Of a stretch of DNA of 64,000 bases, positions 1 through 13,360 are shown one piece after another. The notes beneath the pieces are model-generated. The model saw only the letters and a list, made by a program, of their open reading frames with translations, did no database searches and was not told the origin of the DNA. Positions within the stretch are counted from its first letter, which is position 1, and each line of letters begins with the position of its first letter. This DNA comes from Artocarpus heterophyllus (taxonomy: Eukaryota; Streptophyta; Magnoliopsida; Rosales; Moraceae). Position numbers and translations under genes: made by a program. Where the stretch lies: assembly GCA_025403435.1 (NCBI GenBank), contig CM046345.1, positions 18,222,809 through 18,286,808 of the forward strand, in the 5' to 3' direction.

Positions 1-838
1 ACTATAGTTTTTCAAACATTAATTCTCGTTTTAAACTTAATGTGATGTTTTATTCTCGTTTTAAATATTTACGTTATAAATGTCAGTTCAAAATTACCGT
101 TTAAACCATACAATTTAAAACTCATAGTTTAAACCATAAAGTTTCAAACTGCACCATTCTAAACTAACGCACTAAATAAACCATAAACAATTAGATTTTT
201 CCCTTTTCTGTAACTAATCCAACATCACTGTTTGTGTCATCATTAATATTTTCTTTTTTTAAGAAATTATTAATTTTTTCTAAATGAACATTAATAACAA
301 TTATTATTATTACTATTATTTTGATAGAAAGCACTTTTTTTTCATAGAAAGCAAGCCATTATTGTTGTGTTACTCGCAATTGGGCGTTCGCTTTCCAAAA
401 TTCAGGGACCTATGCATGTAAGAAGCGGGTCTGTCGAAAGCACTCAATATCCATGCGCTTGTTTGACACTTTTGGGAGATCCAAGGACCCAAAAACAAGT
501 TTTCCCTTTTTTCCTCTTAACAAAATAGATCCAAACAGCACTCGAAAAAAAAAAAAAGAGAGAGAGAGACCTTGTAAAAAGAAAAATTAATAATACCCAA
601 TAATAACAATATACAAAATCTTCCAATCTAAGGATAATTCTTCCTTAATCAGAACACTCAAACCTCTCGAAATCAAATTCATTCACATTTCCATTCACAC
701 ATGAAATCAGGTCTTCAAAAAATCCCTCTTTTGAGCACCTGATTTCATTTCTTCCATAACCATTTCTTCGTACAAATCGCTCTTGGGGGGAAAAGTATTT
801 GTTATAGTGAGTGAATAGAAGAAGAAGAAGAGGGGAAA
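1..838 (+). promoter_or_regulatory. Upstream region and 5' leader of the STK16-like kinase gene
   Basis: AT-rich sequence without a convincing gene. It holds a short A-run followed by a GA microsatellite near 545-570. A purine-rich GAAGAAGAAGAAGAGGGG stretch (about 819-836) lies just before the kinase start codon, typical of a plant 5' leader. I could not pick a single convincing TATA box or transcription start. Confidence 0.4.
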
Positions 839-3800
839 ATGGGGTGCTCTTTTTCTGGGTTGAATGCTCTGTACGACGCCGTTAATGGCGGAGGAGACGT
901 TTGGATCAACGAGAACCGGTTCAGGATCGTGAGGCAGCTCGGAGAAGGTGGGTTCGCCTATGTCTTCTTGGTCAAAGAGGTCGTCACCGACAATTCCTCA
1001 GCTTCCGCCAATGGTGGTAGTGGCCTCGCCAAAAAAGTAAAAGACACTTCCCATCTTTCTGGTTCGTTCCTTCGATCTTTCTCTCTCTGTTTGGTGGGGT
1101 GTGTGATCTGGGTCGTTTATGCTCGAATCTGAATTTGTTTTTGCTTTTCTTTCTTTTTCAATCAATGTGAAGTTAGAAATCTTTTAATGGGATTTCGTGA
1201 TCTCCTTCATATTGTTATGAATCCGAAATGGTTTGGTTTGAATCGATGAGCTTGGAATTATTTTACTTTTTCCCCTTCAATTTAGTGATCTGGGTCATTT
1301 TCTGATTGACTTTGTTTTAACCAGCTTAGGAGTGAGAAATCTTGTTTTATTCTGCAACTTAGTGATCTGGGACAATTCTCTCCTATTCATATTTTATGTG
1401 ACGCATTTTGATTTGCAATTGTTGTGGTTTTCTTTATTTCATGTTTCAAAATGTGGCCTTAGACAATGAACGTTTGGTGCTTTATATGTGTGATCTTATT
1501 ACATTTTGGCTGCGTTTGACAACGTGCCAGGATATTCAAGGATCCTCTTGATTGAACTTTGATTTTATGAGCGGTCTCCGAACTACAAATTTCATAAATT
1601 TTGTTTATCGAAGGACATATTGTTTCTGGGAGTTTTGTTCTGTAATAGATTGTCTGTAAGTTGTTTACTGATGTATAATGTATATGGTTCTTGTTTCTTT
1701 TGTAGATGATGGGACTTATGCAATGAAAAAGGTTCTGATTCAGAATAATGAACAGTTGGAGTTGGTGAGGGAGGAGGTCCATGTTTCATCCCTGTTCAAC
1801 CATCCGAATCTGCTTCCACTTCTTGATCATGCCATCATTGCTGTCAAGGTTTTCTTAATTTATATCCTATCAGAAATTTTAGAGTTCTCTTAAATTCACT
1901 TTGGTAGTATTTAATTGGTATTTTGTTAATTGTTGGTAGTGAACTTTTCTAATTTGGCCCTTGACTTTGTTCTTAAACCACAACAATATATTTCAGTTAT
2001 TGGTATTCCACTTCATGGTTATGTTTGTTGATCTGCATTTTTGGGTGTCACATGGTTTGTTCGTTTCAATTTCCCAATTTATTAGTTGTAGCAGATATTG
2101 TATGATGGGAGCAAGTTCCCTCCTCCCACTAAAAGGCAACAAACTAATATTTACTTGTTATGCATTGGTTTTAAAGATACTCGATATTTGTTCAATATGT
2201 TAAACTTCAAAGTTAAGATTTTTGAATTTTGGTTTTTTATTTGTTTCACTATCAGAATCAATATTTGATTTCTTTAAATACTCTTAATTACATCCAGTGT
2301 AAACACTGTATTAGAACCATAAAGAACTGTCAAAGACTTTTGAACTTCTTTTCATACATTGATTAGCCATGTACACAATTTTTGGCAGGCTGCACAAGAA
2401 GGATCTTGGAAGCATGAAGCATACTTGTTATTTCCGGTTCATTTGGATGGAACGTTGTTGGACAATGCCAAAACTATGAGAGCAAAAAAGGAGTTCTTCT
2501 CTACCTCAGATGTTCTTCATATTTTCCGGCAGGTACATGAAATTTCCCTCAAATTTTTATTTTACTATTTCCTTTACAGCAGAAAATGAAACTTTTCCTT
2601 CCTTAAAAAATAGCAATATGTTTGTTTAGACTGTTTATTGGCATTACCATTTAATAACCTAATGTGCATGTACGCTATCTATCTCACCTAGCTATTGTCC
2701 CATGTCACTATTTATGGCTGAAAATGGCAGTCATGGAGCTAATTGGTTTAATTTTATTAGCTATTTTTTGTTTTCTGCTCAAGGCAGGTATGTTTTCTGA
2801 AAAGAATATTGGGAAATGCTATTTGAGGATTCTTATTCTCTTTCCTTTGTGATTGGTTTTGTTTTTTTTTTTTTTATCAATGGAAAGGATGTCTTCTTAT
2901 TAGAAAAGGGAAATTATTAAAATAAATAAATAAATTCTCCCATGTTTTGCTTTTTTCTGACACATGATCTCTTATGTTTAAAAATAAAAACTCCCCTTCA
3001 AAATTGAAATTTTCTGAAAATCCCTCCCTTAGTTGGTCAGATCAGGGGAAATTTATGTGATTTCTTCTTATTTACCCTCCCTATACACTCTCCAAGCATG
3101 GTTAAACATTGAGAGATCAAGAAAAAACCTATATTCATGGTTTTACTTCTTTGGTACTTTAGATTTGCATAAATTCAGTGGTTTTTCTTATGCATTAGTC
3201 TGATAAACAAGGTTACATCTGCATAAGTCAAAATTACTGGCTAGAGTGCCTCTTCTGCATGAATGATTTGCATTGAGGGTGAAGTAAGTATGAATGCACA
3301 CAATTTTAACCTGAAAATCGATTTGACAGCTTTGTGCAGGGTTGAAGCACATGCACAACTTCGATCCACCATATGCACATAATGATGTAAAACCTGGTAA
3401 TGTTCTTATAACTCATAGAAAAGGACAACCACCACTTGCCATACTGATGGATTTTGGCAGTGCTCGACCCGCAAGGAAGCAGATTCGCTCCCGCTCTGAG
3501 GCACTACAATTGCAGGTTTTTTTTATTTTTCTTATGTCCCCCTACATAGACACAGAAGCACATTCGTGCACCTATTTTTATGTCTTAATTTCGAACCCTT
3601 AGCTTTTGAAGCTTCATGTGAATTCCAACCGTGAGCTTATCTATATGTGATAAATTCTTGTCTTATTTGTTAAAAAAACGTGTTCAAAGTCTTCATAAAG
3701 AAGACTTCTGCTCATTGCACTCAATGATACTCGTCCAATGCATTTGTACGCTCTAAATTTTTGTATATCTGAAGAGGTAAAATGTCGTGAAGAAAAAAAA

Positions 3801-5392
3801 CTGAGGTTTTTAATTCGTCTCATTTGTTAGAAAACGTGTTCAAAGTCTTCATAAAAAAGACTTCTGCTCGTTGCACTCATTAAAATGACACTCGTCCGAT
3901 GCATTTGTACACTCTAAATTTTTGTATATCTTACGAGGTAAAATGTCGAGAAGAAAAAAATGAGGTTTTTAATCAAATTTACATATACCGATTCACTGCA
4001 AATCAATCTTATACTTGTGAAGACAGCACATTCTCAGTTAGTGCTTTTCCGCTTTCAAATTTTGCAGCAAAACCGAGCACTGATTTTAACTTCTACAGAA
4101 AAACCAAGCATGGTCTGGATTGTTATCAGCCCACTGCATGCTACTTATGGTTGGTTTATGTTGCTTGTCCTGTAGGAATGGGCATCTGAGCATTGTTCAG
4201 CACCTTTCCGAGCTCCTGAGTTTTGGGATTGTCCAAGCCAGGCAGATATCGATGAGAGAACTGATATTTGGTCCCTAGGATGCACCTTATATGCAATAAT
4301 GTGAGACTTTTATCCTTTGTATTTTCATGTTCATATTGGATTTTTTACTTTTGAGATTAATTTGTTCGTACTTTCTTCCTTTCATGATTATTTTTTGTCA
4401 TAAAAATTCACACTTGAAGCGTAATGTGGGAGCTTCTCACTACTGTCATCTTGCCTACAATAGATGCTCAAATTATGCTTACAAATCGTGTTTGTAACTT
4501 TTGTGAATATTACATCTGATTTGGGTTTAATGCAATATAAATTTTGATCAACGGTGGATTCTTTTTGCTTGATATTGGGGCAAAAATATTTAGAGGAAAT
4601 GAACGGAGGAAGGAAAAAAAAAAAAAGAAACAGTTTTTTCAGAGATGGGTAAAAGTACAAGAGCGAAATCTTAGATGCTATAGGGTTACTCGCATTTTCA
4701 TGCATTAGAAGGTTGCATTGTAAGTAAATGTTGTGAAACCTAAATTGTCTTGAAATAGTTTTCCTCCTAAAATATATAAAAAGTAGTCAGAATTGGTCTT
4801 GTTTTCTCGTATGACACTTTTAGGCATCTCTCAAGGCTTGGCATTTCGTAGGAGCTTGTACCATTCTGTTCAACCATGGAGAAATAACCGATCAGTGTTC
4901 TATGTTTGGCCTTTTGTTTTACGCTACCATTCATATCTAATCGTTTTAATCTCTAAGGTTCATTGTCACGAGTAACGATCGTTTTTCCCACTGAATACAT
5001 GCTGATCCTACGACTTGTGTACGCATATGATATACCAAATCTTGTTCTTACTCAAGCAGGCTTATCCGTGTACGATATGACATGCATTTTATGCGCTATA
5101 CATAATTATAGATGGAGAAAATCTGAGCGATGATTAGAATTTACCCATGGTTCATATACGCAGGTATGGAGTATCTCCATTTGAGTATGCCCTTGGAGAA
5201 TCTGGAGGAAGCCTTCAGTTGGCCATTGTCAATGCCCAGGTGAAGTGGCCAACAACCAAACCTAATCCTCCGTATCCAGAAGCTCTTCACCAGTTTGTGA
5301 CGTGGATGCTTCAACCTCAGGCTGCTGTTCGCCCTCGTATTGATGATATCATTATTCATGTTGATAAGCTGATCTCAAAGTACTCTCACTGA
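839..5392 (+). CDS. STK16/NAK-family Ser/Thr protein kinase, six exons, 349 aa
   Basis: Exons by GT-AG sites and frame closure: 839-1061, 1706-1848, 2389-2532, 3330-3515, 4176-4300, 5164-5392, totalling 350 codons with the stop. The protein starts MGCSFSG, so Gly2 and Cys3 fit N-myristoylation plus palmitoylation, as in animal STK16. The glycine loop GEGGFAYV is at residues 35-42 and the ATP lysine in YAMKK at Lys82. The catalytic loop reads HNDVKPGN with Asp189 (His-Asn-Asp instead of the usual HRD). DFG is at 211-213 and the RAPE box at 244-247, so all core catalytic residues are present. Family members act at membranes of the secretory pathway; that role is inferred from the family. The small plant STK16-like kinase group (Arabidopsis ATPK3 type) is the best match. 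The gene is tail to tail with the ceramide synthase. Intron 4 holds a tandem duplication. Confidence 0.93.
3665..3972 (+). repeat. Tandem duplication inside kinase intron 4, each unit with a small hairpin
   Basis: Two diverged direct copies, about 3665-3821 and 3822-3972. Both run from a TTTGTTA...CGTGTTCAAAGTCTTC start through ...GAGGTTTTTAAT. Unit 1 carries a perfect 8-bp inverted repeat AAGTCTTC / GAAGACTT with a 5-base loop; in unit 2 it is reduced to AAGTCTT / AAGACTT. The repeat lies wholly in the intron and does not alter coding sequence. Confidence 0.8.
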
Positions 5393-6009
5393 GATAATGT
5401 GCAAGAAAATGAACTACAGCTTAGTAATATATCACTGTTCATGTCTTTACATCCGATGTTGGAGCAAAGCTATCAAAAGGCAGTCATTTTGCATTGTTTT
5501 TGTACTTTATAAAGTGAAATAGAAAAATTAAAGTAATAGCAGCGGTTTCTCCAATGTTCTTCATATTTTGGAGTAGTTTTGACAGTTCTGAGGGTTAATG
5601 TTTATGTAATGATGTTTAATCTTTAACAATTTGATTTGGTTCTTGTAATTTATGAATAGTGCCACACCTTTCCTAGGTTTGATCAATTCGATTGAGTAGT
5701 GACAAAATATTTAATTCTTATACAAAAAGCTTTGTAAAGTGGGTATTTCTTGAACATTTCTTATAAACTTGTAATATAGTGTTGCAATTTCTTTGGATAC
5801 ATAGACTAGCGGTAAAGCCACATCCGAGGTGATAAGTGCAAATCCCCCCACCTCCAAGTTTATATATACAAATCAATGATTTAGCTCATCTTCTTGGGGG
5901 AGAAAAACAAAGGTGGGCATGGTAGAGCTCATCCAAGGATCAGAAACCAAAAACTGCATCAAAATAATGGAATTCATAAACTTTCCAGGCGTATTGTATT
6001 TGTTTATAG
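5393..6009. other. Convergent intergenic region between kinase and ceramide synthase
   Basis: This 617-bp AT-rich stretch must hold the 3' UTRs and poly(A) signals of both convergent genes. AATAAA-like and TTTGTA-like strings are present but too common to assign. I see no further gene. Confidence 0.5.
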
Positions 6010-8024
6010 TCAATCTTCATGTTCTTCACCTTCTGAATCTGCAATGCAAAGAAGCCATATTTAGCCATTACATGGCTGAAGATCAAAATAAAGTTTCATT
6101 CAGGAACAATTCTCCCGACGGTTCAGAACTGTGCCTTATACTTTACACCATGCAGCCTTGTATGCATGTCTGTCAAGATTTCTCAGGGCTAATCAAATAT
6201 AATGTGTCAAACACGGGGGGAAAAAAGGAAAATTGTCAATGGAAATGAAACAAGTATTACCAGAACGAACATCATCACTGATCTGGCCTCTCGCCTTGAT
6301 TTGATTTATTAGCATCCGAAGCATCAAAATCCACCAAAACACATGACAAACGAGCAAACTGAAGAGTAGAGTATTAAAAAGATAGTAGTATATAGAACAT
6401 CTCAGCATATGCTTCTCCTTGTCCAAAACCAGAACAACTTCATAGCTGCCACAAAGATTTGAAGAAAAAGATTACTTGATTTTTAATTAAACAAAAAAAA
6501 GAGTATAAACCACAATATCAAATGTTGCCATTAGCATGCACTTTTGTTCCTGAAAACTAGACTAACGTTGTGCTCCAAAGTATCCAGAAAGGAAAGTAAA
6601 ATAGGCGAAGGACGGTCCACGAGAGAACAAAAACAACAAAGAAAAATCCGGCCATCCCTTCACAACCACAGTACTTTGACATCTTTGCAAGTTCTAAAAT
6701 CACATCACTTCCTTCATGGAGGGCTAAAATGACTGAACCTACACGAGCAAACCTGAAAAAGTTGGCCAAAATATATCATTCAAAGATCTTGTTTTGTATT
6801 TGCACTTGGTGTTTTATTCTTGACATACCTGAAATTCAATCAACAATCTTAAGCCTTTTCCAAACGTACCTAAATACGTAAGACAACAAAATCAAAATCA
6901 CAGTTGCTATGTGATGAGACATTGATACATAAAAGTCGGAGCGCCTTGTTTCCCAAAACACCAAAGCAAAGCCGGAGTAAATGTAGAATCCACCAGCATA
7001 TAGATATAGCCCCTTCAGTTTTGATCTGCCAAAAAACATAAAGAATCATTATCAAGAACATTAAATTGAGATATTTCCACTACTTATTGACATGAACAAA
7101 GGATTCGAATATCGCAAGTCAAGGAACAAACTTAATTTTTTGTTCTGGCCAAATTTGATCACCAGGCCCTTCCCAAAAGTACTTGGTGTTAGTGAACCAT
7201 GGTTCATCATAAGTAACACAAAGAGCAAGAAGCTCAGCTGATAAGAAATATACACATTTCCAGGCAGATTCTTTGAACTTCTTGACTTTCTTCCTGTTCT
7301 CATGGCTCCTAAGGTTAAGCTGGGAATGCCCTTTTCCAAATATTAAGCGTCTTGCTAATCCCTATACCAAACATGACCATGTTGATCACACACAATCATC
7401 TGGAGAAAGAATCATTTAAACAAATAAATGAAGAAGAAATTTCTAATTCAGACAAAATATGCCCATCTAGCAACCTTGCCATGAGTACCAGAATATTATC
7501 AATGGAGCTCAAAAACTGGGACCCATTTATCTATTTTACTACTTAATATCAGCCACCACCATCATCATCCAAATGTAACACAAATTTTCTTGAAACAAAG
7601 AAGTATGAAATTAAAAGCACTAAAAAAAGCTCAATCAAAAGCCCCGTAATTAAGCAAAGAAAATAACAATCACCAAAACACATGCCAAAAAGAATTAGAA
7701 CGCAAGCAATATGTATAATTTTGCTTTTACTAAGACGTGGATATGTTAATAAACTATCAATAAAAGCCCTGATAATATAATGAACATGGAAAGAATAAGA
7801 GTACAATTCAAATAGTAGAAGAAAACTAACAACAAAATGACGAAAAACAAAAGCAGAATAAAAAATCAACAAAAAATAAAGTGAACCTCAAATACATATC
7901 GGTCGAGACAAAGCCGAGCGGAAGGGAAAAGGAAAGCAAAGAAGGGAAGGAAAAACAAGTCTTGAGCCAGTGGATAAGATTCACTCTCCAAATTGATCCA
8001 ACCAGAGATTCCAAACAGACCCAT
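6010..8024 (-). CDS. LAG1-type ceramide synthase (TLC domain), six exons, 307 aa
   Basis: Exons in transcription order: 8024-7887, 7361-7132, 7025-6870, 6752-6567, 6445-6261, 6038-6010; these give 308 codons with the stop. The protein joins a sphingoid base to a fatty acyl-CoA to make ceramide in the ER membrane. It begins MGLFGISGW, followed by a hydrophobic segment (about 22-40) and the KFKESAWKC block (74-82) that opens the TLC domain. The Lag1p motif region FWETRRSDF...SMSHHIATV has the essential His160-His161 pair. It continues with RFARVGSV, an aspartate in HEGSD, and a WILWSTTYE block. The acidic tail DSEGEEHED comes from a 29-bp last exon. Length matches plant LOH proteins (about 300 aa). 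HEGSD replaces the commoner HDASD. It resembles the LOH1/LOH3 side of the family, but I cannot assign the class firmly. Confidence 0.92.
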
Positions 8025-8070
8025 TTGTCTTTTTTTCTTTTTTCTTTTTTCTTTTTTCTTTTTTCTTTTT
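8025..8070 (-). repeat. Heptamer (AAAAAAG)n tract abutting the ceramide synthase start codon
   Basis: On the coding strand, about six units of a poly-A/G heptamer end five bases before the ATG at 8024. It would lie in the 5' leader of the mRNA. The start codon context is ACAAATGGG, with G at +4. Confidence 0.8.
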
Positions 8071-9653
8071 GGGAGAAGAGCAAATAATTTGGTGAACTTA
8101 TAAGGAAAGTAAGTAAGGGTAGATTGATGGGGTTCTGTGAAGAACACGCATCAGGGATGGTTGACAATGATGGAGAAACAAGAAAAGCTGGACGCTTTGG
8201 ACTCCACAGTTTCTGGTTGGGTTTGTGTTGTCATAATAGTTCATGCAATTGTGGGTAGACCCGGGTGGAATGACCCATCTTCAGTGTGCATTTATGATCA
8301 TCTCCCTGTCCCTTTTAGAACCTAGAATATTGGGCAGAGCATAAAAAGTTTCTAGGAGGATGAGAGAAATAACAGTTTTGGTTCTTGATAGATCTAATTA
8401 GATATTTAAAACAGGTTTTGTAAAGAGAAGTTAATTAGATGTTTTCTCATGATTATTAATAATAGAGTTCTTCACGGTCAATTTTGACAGTTTCTTTTTT
8501 CAAGACCAAACCGGAGATAAATTTAATTTTTGGATGGTTTAAACAGTTTGATATTTTAATAAAACTAAACTAAACCAAATCATTTACAAATGGTTCGAGC
8601 AATTTGTACTTAAGATTAAGTTTTTAATATTTAACAAAACTATAAAATGTCTAAAAGCACAATTAGATGGTAACATGTGGCAATCCTCTCTAGGGGTGGA
8701 CTTGCCTGATGGCCCCTCCTTGTGAAAAGTGAGTGATGTTTGCACCTGGATTTTTTTTTATAATGGCTATGAAAGCTTTAATTAGTAGCCACTAAAGGCA
8801 AGAGTACAACATAAATTCAAAGATAAATAGATTCAAATTAATAATTTCATTTGAGTTAGTGTGATTTAAATTAGGATTTGAATCTAGTGATTTAAATTGT
8901 TATCTGAATTGACGTTTGGATGTACATTTAAGTTTTATTTAAGTATGGAATAAAATTAGAATTTGTGTTTGGAGAGATAGTGAAAATAGTTTTTAATTTA
9001 TTAACAAATCTGATAAAATCTTAATGTTAATGGTCCTAACAAAATATGCAATATGGATCTTAATTTATTACTCTCTTCACTATGAACATAATGAAAAAAA
9101 AATCATCTCAATTGGATATCAAATAAAGAAGTTATGATTTTTTTCCTCAAATATGGGAGAGAGAATCTTAGTTTTTACCATAACAGATATATCCGAATAT
9201 CAAAAGTTTAAGGAGGAGCAGAACTTAACTTTTTAGATTCTTGATACTTGAAGGATTTGGATAGGACTCCAAAAGATTTTTGATAGTCGAATCCAAATTT
9301 AAATCCATTGAGTAGTAATAGTGCTCAAAACAAACAACCCCAAAGCCAATACATGGGTGCTACTCACACGATTAGATAGTTTAAATGCACTCTTGACTCG
9401 TCAATGGCTGGACAACGTACTTTCACCACACGAAACCACATTCTAGTCTCAAAATGGACCCAAACCAAACCCTTCATGCAGAGGGTACATATAATAAGGC
9501 CTAGATTACCGTCTAGCCTAATATCTACACACCTTCTACCCTTGACAGGTGGAGGAGAGATTCAAACAACAACAGAAAGTGGAGAGACCACCTTCTTTAT
9601 TACAAACTAAATAGTACAACACAAACAAAAGTTAATCCAACATACAGATAACA
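8071..9653. other. Intergenic region upstream of the ceramide synthase
   Basis: The first few hundred bases should hold the promoter and 5' leader of the minus-strand ceramide synthase. The rest is AT-rich, with short ORFs that lack recognisable domains. I see no gene, RNA or clear transposon terminus. Confidence 0.4.
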
Positions 9654-9810
9654 CTAAAAATTAGGGGTAAAGTTCTGATGAAGTGTTTTCCCGTACCGCT
9701 GTCGTCTCCCCCGCTTCCAACTTATGATGGCTTGGCCCACATCCCAACAATTCCCTCCTCCATTTGGCGGCCCCTTCAAATCTAGTCTCAGCACCGGTGC
9801 AGCAAGACCT
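9654..9810 (-). pseudogene. 3' half of an unrecognised ORF split by the copia element
   Basis: On the minus strand this segment reads from GLAAPVLRLDLKGPP to a TAG stop at 9654-9656. The copia LTR begins at 9816 after a run of T that is the left target duplication. If the insertion is removed and the 5-bp duplication counted once, the segment continues in frame from the minus-strand ORF at 28853-28621 (Met at 28853), giving 130 codons with the stop. The product is rich in Gly, Arg and Trp and has no domain I recognise. It could be an older transposon ORF or a host gene fragment. Confidence 0.5.
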
Positions 9811-9815
9811 TTTTT

Positions 9816-10963
9816 TGTTAGACATGTATGCCCTAAGGAGTAAAAATGTAATAAGTTTTTGTAGACATTTTTATCAATAAAGAATATGTTCATTGTTTAT
9901 ATACCAAATCTTGTCCTCTTCACGTTCTATTTGTTGAATGTATATTAAGCAAATAATAGTCTAAGACTGTCGGTCTAAACCTTAAGAATTGGGCATATGA
10001 TGGACAGATTATGTGGAAGACATGATTCTTAAGGTGATGGTCTAAAACATAAGATCCGCAATCGAGGGAATAAAGTTAGGCGCTTTATTCATGCAAAGAT
10101 TGTTATGTTGTCTATATCCCTTTTGGGAGATGGTTTGTCTTGACCATCGGAGGTGGACTCCGTGAATAAAAACATTGGCATGTTGTCATAGGTGACGATG
10201 TGTTGGATCGAGACATAAAGTGAATTGATTTGGATTAATAATTCTGTCTCGGCAAATCGATTCATTTTAGACAATCATTTGTAATGTATCTTAATCCTAG
10301 ATGAATAGTGGGCCCGTTGTCTTAGCTTGTGTCTTTTGATGTACCAAAGGGTGACACCAACATCTTAATAGTGGTATGCATGCCGATATATTGGAGACAT
10401 GACTCTTAATAGCGTAGACTTGTTATTCATAGATATGGAATCCATAGCTCCTCTTTAGGAGTAATGATATCCTCTTATATGCGTTATTCTATAATTGGAA
10501 AACTAAAGCACTCAATCATTTGGACACATAGGTGTAACCGAATGGTATACTGTCTTTGGATGGTAAGTTTTCTAATGGTGCAATAATGGAACGTAAGATA
10601 AAAATAATCGGGAAGATAAGACAGAACTTGTCCTTAAGCCGATTATGGATTATCATATGGGGATACAATACACTATAATATGTCATAAAGACTTAACTAT
10701 ACGGGCTTTGTAATTCTATGAAGCTCGAGAGTATAACTCCAAGCTTTTAGTGGAGTAGCATTGGAGTTGATAATTATGAAACGTATATCTAGGATATTGA
10801 GTTTCGTAATTATCGGGAGCTTGAACTATATAGGTTCATTTGGTCCCCTTTGCTAGCTCACAACATCCTGTAACGATACGGCGTGCTTTTTCAATAATTA
10901 TTAACTTATGTCGGATTTATTTGACTGGTTGCAATTTGGAAGAATCAAATAATTCATGTCTGT
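9816..10963 (+). repeat. Copia 5' LTR, left part (before the nested insertion)
   Basis: Starts TGTTAGACATGTATGCCC and aligns with 26511 onward and with 60124 onward. It is interrupted at ...CATGTCTGT by the nested LOG-carrying element and resumes at 20032. Confidence 0.93.
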
Positions 10964-13321
10964 TGTAACGCCCCTATATGGGGGTTAACAGTTTTTAATG
11001 AGATAAAATAAAAATAAATAATAAAAGTAAAACCTTAAAAATAAAATTTGCCCGGGACTTAAATGAAAACTCTCAACTCAAAAATAAAAATATAAACGAT
11101 AAATAAACCACAGTTTAATGTAGCACCTTAAATTTAATAATATAAACTGTTGTCATCATCATTTTAACCCTCAACACATTGTAATACTGTCACAGAAAGT
11201 AACAATTGATGCTTACATTATCATGAAGAACATTCTCAACAATTGAAGCAGTCCCAATGTAATATAGCTACATCACTTCCTCAACTATATTTCTCGTAGC
11301 CACCTCACACTTAGTGAGTCCTGAAAAGATAAAAATATAAGGGAATGAGCGACACTATGCTCAGTAGAGAAAGCCATTACTCACCTTTAGGTTTTTATCA
11401 TTACCACATTAAAACCTGCATGGTTAGTAAGTTACATCATATTCCAGATTATGAGGTTTATTATGATCACATCTTATGGATACCGTAGTTAATCGTTACC
11501 AAGTGTCATAATTACACATTTATACAAATATTACCAATCATCATTGTTCCTAGGTATCCATGTTAAATTGAGTATCACTCAACTCATCGAAACCCAAATG
11601 GGCGCACTTGATCACCCTATAAACATTCCAAGGGTGTTCCGGTGAGGGGACATCAAGCCCCGAGTCCTCACCAAGTCGATTCCTGTACAGTGTGTTCTGG
11701 GACTTTCAACCCAAGGAAGCGTCATCGCCTTCCCCCTATTTTACCCTTTAGGGTGTTCATGCCCAAGGACGTAACCGTCGCCCTCTTCATGTCTCACAAT
11801 TTCTCTATATTGAATCATTATTAATAGAGTTAGTTTTCCTAACCATGCTTCTCAATTTATAACATGTGCCAATTCATTATGTTCCTCGCCGTACAATACA
11901 AGACGAGTCCATGTCATAGTTTCATATGTGATACTCATATAATATTAGTTCAACATAGATATATATATTGCGGCAAAACAATCAATTTTAATTCTATAAA
12001 AACCTCACAAAAGATGAGTAATAGAATCCCTACCTTTCAAGCTTATCAACAATCTTTTAATCCTGGAATCAATTAACGTTAGCTCCATACTCCCTTGATC
12101 CTAAGGCGTGCATAAGGACAATTAAAACTAAAGCACAACATACAACTACATTCATAAATAAATCATGTGTAAACCTATCTTACTAGTATGCCATTAAAGC
12201 TTTTATATAAATCTCTTTTGAATACCACAGTAAACAATTTTTGTCTTAACACAATATAAAATGTGAACAAGTAATCTATATGTTTTAGTCCCTAATAAGA
12301 TTCATCAATCACTTAGGATAATATTGGAAAGGTTGCAAGACATTAAATAATTAGGTGGTGAGCAAAGATGGGTTCTTGGTTCAGGTTAGCAGCTGGTATA
12401 CCATAACAAACTGGCAGATTTACTAGTTTCCAATACAAAAATTGAATAATTCTTAGAAAATAAAATACAACTCCGATTTAGGTTTATGATAGCTCGTTAG
12501 AAAGCCTAGGATGCTACTTTTCAAATATGCAAACCAATTCATAAAATTCATTTTAATTTAATCTTAGAATTTCAAGAAATAACCATTGTCCATAGAGGTA
12601 TTACAAAGTTTAACAATATAAATTTTCTGTCTAGGGCATATACACTTAGACTTCATACATATGCTCCAAAATAGCAACAAACATATACTTAGGTTTAAGA
12701 ACGCAAATTTGAATAATCCTTTAGTATAAAAGAAAATTTATAAATGAAAGACTAAATTTGTTCATAAGATTCTAACCTCGGATTATGGTTAGTTGGAAGC
12801 TTGAAATGGCTTCAAAACAGGTTCCTTTACTTCGGTATGACTGAAATTCTTGCTCAAATGGAGGTGATGGTGGCTGATTTTTATGGCTGCCTTGAAGAAG
12901 TTCTCTAAGTATTTTGCTTCAGCAAAGAAATGAGAAGAAGAGTGTGGGAACTGTGGAAGAGAAAGGAAGAAAAGATGAAGTCTTTGAAGAGAAGTGATAG
13001 AAACAATTATAGAGGAGACATGTTGAAGCATGTCACGGAGGAAATAAAGAAAATGAGGGTCAAGAGTAGTTGGAAAAGATATCCTTATGTCTCATCTAAA
13101 GACTTTAACACACATAATGCCAATATGACATTTTTGAGATTTATTAGAAGTTCTAAGGCTTTTTAGTAATCATACTAAATAAATATAGGAGAATTTTAGA
13201 AAATTTAAAAATAGATAAAAATAAATATTATAAAATAAATTTAAATGAAGCAATTTTTTTTTATACACTAAAAATTAATTTAATTACCTCAATACCCGTT
13301 AGGAGAATAACGGGTGTCACA
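10964..13321 (-). repeat. LTR of copy A (3' LTR in sense direction)
   Basis: 2358 bp, TG...CA ends (TGTAACGCCC...GTGTCACA on the plus strand). It contains several short ORFs on both strands that recur only because the LTR is repeated; none has a recognisable domain. Confidence 0.93.
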
Positions 13322-13360
13322 GCTCTACCCCCCTTAAAGAAATTTCGTCCTCGAAATTTC
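13322..13360 (-). other. Polypurine tract and gypsy-type box of copy A
   Basis: On the sense strand, TTCGAGGACGAAATTTC followed by CTTTAAGGGGGGTAGAGC abuts the 3' LTR. This arrangement is characteristic of plant Ty3/gypsy elements. Confidence 0.85.

Noticed and set aside
7866..8167. Longer ORFs extending upstream of the ceramide synthase start
   Set aside because: The upstream part translates the A/G heptamer repeat; family alignment begins at MGLF (8024).
11642..13166. Several ORFs of 60-80 codons in the LTRs of the LOG-carrying elements, repeated at 18352-19876, 38450-39589 and 44648-45787
   Set aside because: They recur only because the LTR is present four times. They overlap on both strands, have no domain, and B-type LTRs alter or lose some of them.
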